This document shows, piece by piece, positions 6,151-12,310 of a stretch of DNA of 12,310 nucleotides. The stretch is taken from the NCBI GenBank assembly GCA_965178525.1, contig CBCXVS010000229.1, positions 1 through 12,310 on the forward strand, given 5' to 3'. Below the pieces are notes generated by a model, which saw only the letters and a program-made list of their open reading frames with translations, did no database searches and was not told the DNA's origin. How positions within the stretch are numbered: position 1 is the stretch's first letter; the number at the start of each line of letters is the position of its first letter. This DNA is from CBCXVS01 sp965178525 (GTDB lineage Bacteria > Tectomicrobia > Entotheonellia > Entotheonellales > Entotheonellaceae). The position numbers were made by a program, and so were the translations under genes.

Positions 6151-7839
6151 TCATGACTTCCTCCGGTGTAGGTGTTGATGGCAGTACCGATGCACCAGCG
6201 CCAAGTTCGATACGGCGTCCTCTCCGCCCTTTGATTTTGGGATGACGTGGTGGACATGGAGTTCCTCCCCGTTGTGGAGGCTGTCCTGGCCGTGCGGGCA
6301 TGGCCCGCTCTGCCGCCGCGCCAGTTCCCGTTGGCGCGGGGTGGGGAGCAGGTCCGCTTTTCTTTCCGCGCGCTGTTGCCACTAGGCGCCTCGGTCCGGA
6401 TCATCCGGCGATGCGTCGTGCACGACCATGATGTGCCCTCGGATGGGTGGCCACGAGAGTTGGGGGAGAGGGTTTGCCGTTTCTGGGTCGCCAAATACCC
6501 ACTGGTCGTTTCTTCCCTTTCGGAACGTACCGCAGTATTGCTTTCTCATCCATTTCCACGGTTTGCTGGGAGGGGTCCGTTTGCACCACCTCACGTCTCG
6601 GTGCTACCTCCAGTGGTCGATCTCCTTAAATGCCTCGCTTGCGGCATTGGTCTTAAAATAGTTCCCCCACCCATTCAGGATCGGCCTGAGCTGCTCGATC
6701 ACCGCCTCGGCCTTGTGTCCGACTCGCGTCGTCCATTCTCGCTTTAGTCGGGGCTTGCGGCTCTTTACCGATTCCTTACTGGGCTGAAGCAGCAGTTTGT
6801 CTCCCGTTCTCGTCTGCGATACGGGGTAGGGGCCAACGTTGAACCCCAGGAAGTCCAAGCCCTCCGTGAGGTGTCGCATGGGTGTCTTCTCTGTTGAGCG
6901 TGCCAACCCTCTTTCCGCCCGCCACTGCGCCACCTGCGCTCGGGCCGCTTCCGCGTCTGCCTGTGTTTCTGTGAAGATGCAGAAGTCGTCCGCGTATCGG
7001 ACCAGGGCTCGTCCACCTCATACCCTCTCGGCGTCATTGCCTTTGTGCTACTTTTGCTATCTGACGCCTACCGCCCCTTCCATGCCGTGGAGGGCGATAT
7101 TCGCCAGCAGTGGGCTGATGACCCCGCCTTGTGCCGCGCCTTCTTCCACCGCTTCAAATAGCCCTTGATTGACCACTCCTGCCTCCAGCCATGCCTTGAT
7201 GAGGTTTTGCGCCGGGAACCCCACGGCGGCGGCTAGGATGGTTTCGTGTCGGATGTGATCACATGCGCCTTTGATGTCCGCATCCAAACCCCACTTCCTC
7301 TTCTTCTTTGGACTGGTGATGTTATAGATGCGCTGCCTGGCGTCCTGGCATCCCCGTCCGGGTCTGAACCCAGATGAGCCGGGCGCAAAGCGGGCCTCCC
7401 ATTCGGGTTCTAACGCCTTTTTCACCACGGCCGGTATCCTCCGCTCCAGCATGCTGGGAAGGCCTAGAGGTCGCGTCTTGCCATGCGCCTTGGGAAGGGT
7501 GACCCGTCGCAGCGGCTGCGCCTGCCAGGGCTGCTAGGTCGCTCACGCCCGCACCAGTTCCGTTCTGGCTTTCGGTGTTTTGGCAACCACTTGGGCTACA
7601 CCATGAGTTTCCCGACCCTTGTTGATCTGCGTCACCTTCCAAACCCTGAGTTCTCGGTTGGCTCTGCTTCGCCACATGAGTCGTTGTAGAGAGCGCAATT
7701 TCTTGTGATCTCCCTGTCGTGATGCCCGATAGAGCCGTTGTCTCAGGTTACGCACCCATTTCCGGTTGCGCCTCCAGTTAATGGATTGCCATCCGTCGAT
7801 TGGCGTTTTGGCTCTGGTCATCTCAGTTTCCTGAAACAT
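6151..7839 (-). pseudogene. ltrA: Group II intron reverse transcriptase/maturase/HNH, seven internal stops
   Basis: A single reading frame of 563 codons from ATG (7839, with GGAGG and GGAGGG upstream) to TGA (6151). Domains in order: N-terminal RT0 region (WQSINWRRN, VTQINKGRETHGV), fingers (QPWQAQPLRRV, RPLGLP), palm with LDADIKG, QGGVISPLLANIALHGM and the catalytic YADD (about 6985-6996), thumb/maturase (GLDFLGFNV, GWGNYF, KPWKWM, DQWVFGD), then an HNH domain (HVHHVIPKSKGGED, NLALVHRYCHQ). Internal stops are TGA 7543-7545, TAG 7534-7536, TAG 7057-7059, TAG 7048-7050, TGA 7018-7020, TAG 6604-6606 and TAG 6382-6384. No frameshift is needed anywhere. Other damage: FD after DIKG is CD, and the first zinc pair of HNH (CPxCGQ) reads CPHGQ. 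The product should be nonfunctional unless read through. Confidence 0.9.
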
Positions 7840-8418
7840 CGACCCTCCACCTCCATAAGTAACGATTACATCGTTCGATGGTCGCTTCACCTGCTGCGCG
7901 TCAGCACCCTTGCAGGTTGGGGATTGCCCTATCCAGCCGGTTGTGATTTCCCGTTGCCTTTCGGCTGCTGGCTTTCGCTTCTCGCAGCATCTTGTGCCGC
8001 TTGGGAGTTGGCCCTTCCTTGCGGTGGGGTTGCTGGATTTCCAGACCCTGACGGGGGTTCCCTGTTCCGCACAACTGAGGTGCGACTGACTTCGACGCCT
8101 TCTGTGCACCGAGACCTGTGGTGGGTCCACGGGGTCCTCAGCATCCCCCTTGCACATTGGTCTATTGCCACCGTCTGATCTACATTGCCGTGGTTGTGGG
8201 TTGCGATGCTTCTCACAAAGGTTCGCTCTCGTTCGCCGTATCAGTCTTCGCCTCGCCCGGGTTCGGGGGGTAGCTTCCTTTCCCTTTAGGCTTTTCCCCT
8301 CAGCTTCACACCCCGCCGGCAGCCGCGACGCACGTGAGGGTGGCGATAGGTCCGCACACGGACCTGCATTTCCTTCAACTGGTTCAAACCACTCAAGTTA
8401 GGCGTCTTCAGGTCGCAC
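7840..8418 (-). ncRNA. Group II intron 5' ribozyme part (domains I-III and start of IV)
   Basis: This 579-nt stretch has no protein-coding signal that I trust. It starts with GTGCGACC and contains a perfect hairpin GGTCCG-TGTG-CGGACC (8350-8365) and GC-rich paired segments (CACGTGCGTCGCGG) expected of domain I. A long open frame covers part of it in phase with the RT (from 8157), but its residues resemble no protein and the RT start at 7839 has the ribosome binding site. Individual helices were not folded. Confidence 0.65.
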
Positions 8419-8447
8419 GCTATAGTGCCCATATGTGCAATCGTCAA
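8419..8447 (-). promoter_or_regulatory. Sigma70-like promoter abutting the intron 5' end
   Basis: TTGACG (8447-8442) is followed by 17 nt and TATAGC (8424-8419), whose last base is the final exon base before intron GTGCG. It would fire into the intron, with transcription starting inside it. It may be the remnant promoter of a gene once divergent from the helicase. Confidence 0.45.
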
Positions 8448-8502
8448 GTCAAATTCTTATTTTATGCGGGTATGGGCCACGTGCAAGGCCGACACTTTTT
8501 GC

Positions 8503-8530
8503 TTGACGATCACCTTCCAGCCGGTATATA
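8503..8530 (+). promoter_or_regulatory. Sigma70-like promoter for the helicase-nuclease pair
   Basis: TTGACG (8503-8508), 16-nt spacer, TATATA (8525-8530); TATAGC at 8527-8532 gives an 18-nt alternative. Predicted start near 8537 leaves about 65 nt before the ATG at 8602. It shares TTGACGAT with the opposing promoter at 8419-8447. Confidence 0.5.
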
Positions 8531-8601
8531 GCCTTGTAGGACGCCAGCACAAGCGACGGAGCGTGCCGGTCTCATCCTCTCCCCTCATCGTGTGATACTT
8601 T

Positions 8602-10059
8602 ATGGCCCGAACACCCACCCTATCGTTTGATCGTGGCACCCTGATTCTGCATCCTCCGCCACGCGGCAAGAGCTGGATCGACTATGCTGTATGGGATGAC
8701 CGGGTGGAGCGGTTTCGCATTCCGGCGCTGTACTATCGCCACCTGCTGCAAGCCCTGCGGCAGGAAGACACCACCATCGTGGATGAGGCCCGGGCGTTTC
8801 GGGAACTCGGGCTCGAACCGGCAGTGGAGATGACGCCATACCCACACCAGCGTGAAGCTCTGGAAGCCTGGTTTAAAGCCAGACGCGCCGGTGTGGTGGT
8901 GTTGCCTACCGGGGCCGGCAAGACCTATCTGGCCCAGATGGCCATGCAAGCGACGCAGCGCAGCACCCTCATCGTCGTGCCCACGCTGGATCTGCTGCAC
9001 CAATGGTATGCACATCTCGTGGCGGCATTTCCAGACGCCCCGATCGGGCTGTTGGGCGGCGGCTCGCACGACCGCACACCGTTGCTCATCGCGACCTATG
9101 ACAGCGCCGCGATCTACGCCGAGACGTTGGGCAATCAGTACGCCCTGCTGGTGTTTGACGAGTGCCACCACCTGCCGGGGGATTTTCTCCGGGTGATTGC
9201 CGAATACGCCCTGGCCCCTTATCGCCTAGGCCTCACCGCCACCCCGGAACGGACCGACGGCCGCCACGCCGACCTGCAGACGTTAATCGGACCGGAAGTC
9301 TATCGCGCCTCGCCCGAAGACTTATCCGGCACGGTGCTCTCGACCCATCAAATCGTACGCCTCAACGTGCGCCTGTCACAGAGCGAAAGGCAACGCTACG
9401 ATGCCTTGATCGAAACCCGCAACACCTTTCTGCGGCAACAAGGGATCCGTCTGGGCAGCCTCAGCGGATGGCAGGATTTCGTCAAAGCGAGTGCCCGCTC
9501 AAAGGCCGGCCGCAGCGCCATGCTGGCGCACCGCGAAGCCCGCGCCATTGCTTTTGGCACGGACGGAAAGCTCCGGGTCTTGGCCGATTTGCTGGCCCAA
9601 CACCATCCGGCCCGCACCCTCATTTTTACTGACGACAACGCCACCGTATACCGTATTTCCCAAGCATTTTTGCTGCCGGCGATCACGCACAAAACGGCCG
9701 TGAAGGAGCGCCATGCGATCCTCAGTAGCTTCCGCACAGGTGAGTATCCGGCGGTGGTCACGTCGCGCGTTTTGAATGAGGGGGTCGATGTACCGGAAGC
9801 TAGCATTGCCATCGTGCTCTCCGGCACAGGATCGACACGGGAGTATATTCAACGGTTGGGACGCATTCTACGCCGTGGCGAAGGCAAACTGGCGCTGCTC
9901 TACGAGGTAATTGCCGAGGCGACAAGTGAGGAACATACGGCGCGGCGTCGCCGTGGCGAGATGCAACCGGACAAACCGTATGGCCAGTTGGAACTGCCGA
10001 CATCCGATTTACTCGCGGCTGAGGGGGAGGGAGAATCGTGCTACCGTCCGACCTGTTGA
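8602..10059 (+). CDS. XPB-like superfamily 2 DNA helicase
   Basis: This 485-residue ATPase has a short N-terminal domain (LSFDRGTLIL, about 1-70), then helicase domain 1 with PTGAGKT (102-108, Walker A), DECHH (186-190, Walker B) and LTATPERTD (211-219), a helical insert (about 260-315, thumb-like), and helicase domain 2 with IFTDDN, NEGVDVP (392-398) and QRLGRILR (417-424, arginine finger). The order and length match bacterial and archaeal XPB, a 3'-5' helicase that opens damaged DNA. Where XPB has the RED motif after motif III, this one reads RTD (217-219). The next gene is a DUF790/Bax1 nuclease overlapping by 22 bp, the known partner of archaeal XPB. No clear ribosome binding site is seen at the ATG, but the N-terminal residues fit the family. 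Role in nucleotide excision repair is inferred from the pair. Confidence 0.9.
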   Translation: MARTPTLSFDRGTLILHPPPRGKSWIDYAVWDDRVERFRIPALYYRHLLQALRQEDTTIVDEARAFRELGLEPAVEMTPYPHQREALEAWFKARRAGVVVLPTGAGKTYLAQMAMQATQRSTLIVVPTLDLLHQWYAHLVAAFPDAPIGLLGGGSHDRTPLLIATYDSAAIYAETLGNQYALLVFDECHHLPGDFLRVIAEYALAPYRLGLTATPERTDGRHADLQTLIGPEVYRASPEDLSGTVLSTHQIVRLNVRLSQSERQRYDALIETRNTFLRQQGIRLGSLSGWQDFVKASARSKAGRSAMLAHREARAIAFGTDGKLRVLADLLAQHHPARTLIFTDDNATVYRISQAFLLPAITHKTAVKERHAILSSFRTGEYPAVVTSRVLNEGVDVPEASIAIVLSGTGSTREYIQRLGRILRRGEGKLALLYEVIAEATSEEHTARRRRGEMQPDKPYGQLELPTSDLLAAEGEGESCYRPTC

Positions 10060-11258
10060 TGCAGCGCTTTCGCGGTGAGGAGATCATCCCCAAACACTTG
10101 CCGCTGCGCCAGGAGAACTTGGCCATGGCGGCCGAACTCATCGACCTGTTCACATCCGCGGCTGGCAGCACACGCGGTGAACTCATGACACAACTCCAGG
10201 TCTTGGAAGGAGAAGATACCGATTACCGCGTCAAGCGCGGACTGGCTCACCTGCTCAGCACCGCCTTTAGCACATTCGATATCCGCAGTCCGCTCGATCC
10301 CGCTATGCTACGCCAACGCACCTTCGCGCTCTCGGCGCAAACCGTGCCCAGCCCGCAGACGAGCGCCACCACCCTCAACACCCTGGCCGACGCCCTCAGC
10401 CGTGAGCTGGAGCGCGACGTCTCCCCCGAGCAAATTCGCGCCGGTCTCTACGCCGACTTACCCGAACAGCACGTGCTCACCAGCTTTGAAGCGCCCACGC
10501 CTGCAGCCCTGCTGCACCGCTACAACTTGTCGCAAACCCAGGGGGTCTTGTATCGGGCCAGCCACGTGACGATCACGGCGCACCGCAATGATCCGGGCGA
10601 GTACAAGCTGCTGTTTCGCTATGTCAAGCTGTTTGGCCTCATGGCCTACATCGAGGGCGATGCCGATCACGGCTTTACCCTGACGATCGATGGCCCTACG
10701 AGTCTGTTCAAGCCCAGCACACGCTATGGCTTGGCCCTGGCCAAAATGTTGCCAGCGCTGCTGCACGTCAGCCGCTGGAGCCTCTCGGCCACCCTCGTTC
10801 CCCGCGCCGTTTCACCGTACACGCCGCCCGAAGCCCGCTTCAGTCTCGATGCCAACTGCAACCTGGTCACCCATTACCCGCCTGGCAAAGTACATGACAG
10901 TATGATCGAGCAGGCATTTGTCGAGCGCTGGCAACGCACGAAGACCGACTGGCGTCTGGAGCGGGAGGTCGATCTCATCCCGATGCCCGGCAGCGTCATG
11001 GTGCCGGACTTTCGCCTCGTGCACCCCGATGGCCGCACCTTCCTGCTCGAAATCGTGGGGTATTGGCGCCCCGAGTACCTCAGAAAAAAATTCGCCCAGG
11101 TGCGCCGTGCCGCCCGAGATGATCTGATTCTGGCGATCTCCGAGCGCTTGAACTTGGAACGGGCTGGCGTTAAGTTGCAAAATTTACCGGCACGCGTGGT
11201 GTGGTTCAAAGACCGGGTCTTGCCCAAAGCCGTGCTGGATGTACTGGAATCGGAGTAG
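10038..11258 (+). CDS. DUF790/Bax1-like nuclease, XPB partner
   Basis: This 406-residue protein belongs to DUF790, whose archaeal member Bax1 binds XPB and cuts DNA at bubble edges. It begins with the family's MLPSDLL, which favours the GTG at 10038 (purine-rich GGGGGAGGGAG upstream) over the ATG at 10059, although that ATG overlaps the helicase TGA. The middle (about 150-260: LLHRYNLSQTQGVLYRA, then FRYVKLFGLMAYIEG) matches the family core. The C-terminal third holds a PD-(D/E)xK-like nuclease: E292 region (EQAFVERW), VPDFRL (Asp324), LLEIVGYW (Glu338, Tyr342), PEYLRKK (Lys350). All expected acidic residues are present, so it is likely active. Overlap with the helicase implies coupled translation and a complex. 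It ends 9 bp before a convergent gene. Confidence 0.88.
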   Translation: MLPSDLLMQRFRGEEIIPKHLPLRQENLAMAAELIDLFTSAAGSTRGELMTQLQVLEGEDTDYRVKRGLAHLLSTAFSTFDIRSPLDPAMLRQRTFALSAQTVPSPQTSATTLNTLADALSRELERDVSPEQIRAGLYADLPEQHVLTSFEAPTPAALLHRYNLSQTQGVLYRASHVTITAHRNDPGEYKLLFRYVKLFGLMAYIEGDADHGFTLTIDGPTSLFKPSTRYGLALAKMLPALLHVSRWSLSATLVPRAVSPYTPPEARFSLDANCNLVTHYPPGKVHDSMIEQAFVERWQRTKTDWRLEREVDLIPMPGSVMVPDFRLVHPDGRTFLLEIVGYWRPEYLRKKFAQVRRAARDDLILAISERLNLERAGVKLQNLPARVVWFKDRVLPKAVLDVLESE

Positions 11259-11267
11259 GTCCGGAAA

Positions 11268-11951
11268 CTATGCGCCGATACGGACATGCACCAGAGTCGA
11301 ATGAATCGCCATGGAGAGCGTCACGACGAGCGACGTGGCCAAAATGAGGAACAGCCACAAGGTCTGCAAGCCCTTTTGACGCATGAGGCGCTGGCCATAT
11401 CCCCACAGCATCGCCAGCACCGCAATGGCCAGCGGCAGGGTGAACCAGTCGACAATCGGATGGCCAACGATCAGCAAGCCGTAGGCATCCGGCGCGTTTT
11501 GCCGTAGCCAGGCGGGTAAGCCCGGCTGGGGCAGGCCAGCCAGAGGACGACCGAATAGCAGATGATAGAACCACATAGGCAACACCGCAAGCCCGGCATA
11601 AACGAGCGTCATCGCGATCTGTGCGACGTGAAACCTCACCGACGTCCGGGTGAATCGATACCAAACGTAGACCAGCAGCGCGCTCCCTGCGGCCCAACCC
11701 ATAAATTGGCCCAAAGTCGTACCCAGCACGATCAGCAGCCCCGTGTAAGGGTAGTATTGCGGTGTGACCAGTCCTCTGCCGATCCCCAAGAGCTGCCAAG
11801 CAGGGCGCGATGTCAAGACGATGAGGATGGCGACAGCGCTCACCACAGCGACGGCGATCAAGAACGGGCCAAGACACCGGCGCATCCATCCCGGTTCGAG
11901 CCAATCGTGATGATCCGCTTGCCGTATCGTCGTGTTATGGACGCGTGTCAT
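11268..11951 (-). CDS. Multi-pass membrane protein, unknown function
   Basis: I do not recognise this 227-residue protein. Hydrophobic segments lie at about 27-47, 70-98, 108-133, 157-185 and 197-220, giving five or six membrane spans. The N-terminus is polar and has no signal cleavage site; a proline/glycine-rich loop (about 134-150) joins the third and fourth spans. Possible functional residues in or near membranes are His130, His164, Asp168 and His217, but I see no named motif. The ATG overlaps the TGA of the upstream FG-GAP gene as ATGA (11951-11948), and GGAGAG lies about 7 nt before the start, so the two are co-translated. It converges on the nuclease gene with a 9-bp gap and no room for a terminator. 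Being a real gene is well supported; function is open. Confidence 0.75.
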   Translation of the reverse strand: MTRVHNTTIRQADHHDWLEPGWMRRCLGPFLIAVAVVSAVAILIVLTSRPAWQLLGIGRGLVTPQYYPYTGLLIVLGTTLGQFMGWAAGSALLVYVWYRFTRTSVRFHVAQIAMTLVYAGLAVLPMWFYHLLFGRPLAGLPQPGLPAWLRQNAPDAYGLLIVGHPIVDWFTLPLAIAVLAMLWGYGQRLMRQKGLQTLWLFLILATSLVVTLSMAIHSTLVHVRIGA

Positions 11952-12310
11952 GGCTGCTCTCCAACCTGCTGCCCAGCAAAGGGCGCAAAATGTCCCGCCC
12001 CATCTCCTCGCCAGAGGATGACCGCATGCGACGTGGCGGACACCAGCGCCAAGTCGGCGTGGTCATCCTCATTAAAATCACCGGCGGCGAGCGCGATGAT
12101 ATCCTGCCCAGCCGGCATCGGCGCACGGGAGGTAAAAGCGCCCGCGCCATCGCCCAGCAAGACATGAAGGTCTCTGGAACTACGGTTGCTGACGACTAAA
12201 TCGAGGTCGCCATCCTCATTAAAATCGCCGGATTCTAGCCCGAAGTTCCTCCCGTGATTCGGCGACAACTTGTTGAAATAAAAACTCAAAAGCCTGAAAC
12301 GAATTGACCT
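11948..12310 (-). CDS. FG-GAP/VCBS-repeat protein, 5' end outside window
   Basis: The frame is open to the window edge, so only the last 120 codons are seen; a TTG at 12289 is not a convincing start. Two repeats are visible: GDFNEDGDLDLVVSN followed by LHVLLGDGAGAF, and GDFNEDDHADLALVS followed by VILWRGDGAGHF. DxNxDxxxD loops bind calcium, and such repeats fold into beta-propeller blades as in integrin heads. These proteins are usually secreted or on the cell surface. The repeats are also visible in DNA: CATCCTCATTAAAATC occurs at 12064 and 12211, 49 codons apart. The ORF ends right after the second blade and overlaps the membrane-protein start by 4 bp. It is probably the tail of a larger propeller. 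Ligand unknown. Confidence 0.85.
   Translation of the reverse strand, partial: RSIRFRLLSFYFNKLSPNHGRNFGLESGDFNEDGDLDLVVSNRSSRDLHVLLGDGAGAFTSRAPMPAGQDIIALAAGDFNEDDHADLALVSATSHAVILWRGDGAGHFAPFAGQQVGEQP

Larger units (their letters stand above)
6060..8418 (-). mobile_element. Group II intron (chloroplast-like type), degenerate ORF
   Basis: A 2359-bp retroelement reading on the minus strand. The 5' end is GTGCG (8418-8414), the group II consensus. About 580 nt of ribozyme precede the ORF. The ORF (7839-6151) encodes reverse transcriptase, maturase and HNH endonuclease domains, followed 17 nt later by domain V, then domain VI, and an end in AT (6061-6060) seven nucleotides from a bulged A in CCCCTACCC. 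The RT sequence and GAGCCG-type domain V place it with bacterial chloroplast-like introns. The ORF is broken by nonsense codons, so it can move only with help in trans. Boundaries rest on consensus ends, not on an empty site. Confidence 0.85.

Noticed and set aside
7322..7675. 117-codon minus-strand frame inside the intron
   Set aside because: It is an out-of-phase shadow of the RT frame, which carries the real motifs QPWQAQPLRRV and RPLGLP.
6151..7839. TAG reassigned to an amino acid in this organism
   Set aside because: The antitoxin and the nuclease genes end at TAG in sensible places, and the long genes of the window contain no internal TAG. Two of the seven stops are also TGA, used as a stop by the permease, epimerase and helicase genes.
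7840..8157. Extension of the RT frame upstream to 8157
   Set aside because: The residues match nothing in RTs, the region is ribozyme sequence, and a strong ribosome binding site marks the start at 7839.
8457..8669. 70-codon minus-strand frame before the helicase
   Set aside because: It overlaps the helicase start and the promoters, and has no recognisable features.
11206..11904. 232-codon minus-strand frame overlapping the membrane protein
   Set aside because: It is out of phase with the hydrophobic reading, runs into the nuclease gene and lacks membrane or domain features.

Overview
The window reads as an environmental, GC-rich (about 58-60% by eye) Gram-negative-type bacterium. It has a lipoprotein solute receptor, Shine-Dalgarno-led genes, sigma70-like promoters and a chloroplast-like group II intron. 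I cannot name the genus. The dispersed CGAAGG-type repeats and the XPB/Bax1 pair suggest an uncultured soil or sponge lineage, but that is only an impression.

Layout, left to right. (1) Positions 1-264 (+) hold the end of a BrnA-type antitoxin at visibly lower GC (about 45%). (2) Positions 368-4792 (-) hold three co-oriented genes: an N-acyl-D-amino-acid-deacylase-like amidohydrolase, a family-5 peptide/nickel-type lipoprotein receptor, and one DppB-type permease. The second permease and both ATPases are not present. A hairpin-forming CGAAGG repeat separates the deacylase from the receptor, and a related repeat lies upstream of the deacylase in inverted orientation. (3) From 5031 to 5936 (+), divergent from the deacylase, is an NAD-dependent epimerase/uronate-dehydrogenase-like enzyme. 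The shared 238-bp divergent region carries a good minus-strand promoter whose -10 box lies inside a small palindrome. (4) Positions 5937-6059 (-) hold what looks like the C-terminal stub of a sugar-binding protein. (5) Positions 6060-8418 (-) are a nearly full-length group II intron with recognisable 5' end, domain V and domain VI. Its reverse transcriptase/maturase ORF stays in one frame for 563 codons but carries seven internal stops. (6) Positions 8602-11258 (+) hold an XPB-like superfamily 2 helicase overlapping a DUF790/Bax1-like nuclease, the bacterial form of the archaeal XPB-Bax1 repair pair. (7) Positions 11268-12310 (-) hold a multi-pass membrane protein whose start overlaps (ATGA) the end of an FG-GAP/VCBS-repeat protein that runs off the window.

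How they may work together. The deacylase, receptor and permease could take up and deacylate N-acylated amino acids or peptides, if the missing transporter parts lie elsewhere. The epimerase and the sugar-receptor stub hint at sugar-acid use. The helicase and nuclease should act as a complex on damaged or bubble DNA.

The most unusual points are the seven-stop but frameshift-free intron ORF, the mismatch between the two intron flanks (promoter on one side, gene end on the other), the XPB-Bax1 pair with a changed RED motif, and the inverted repeats bracketing the deacylase. I did not find a clearly new multi-gene system.
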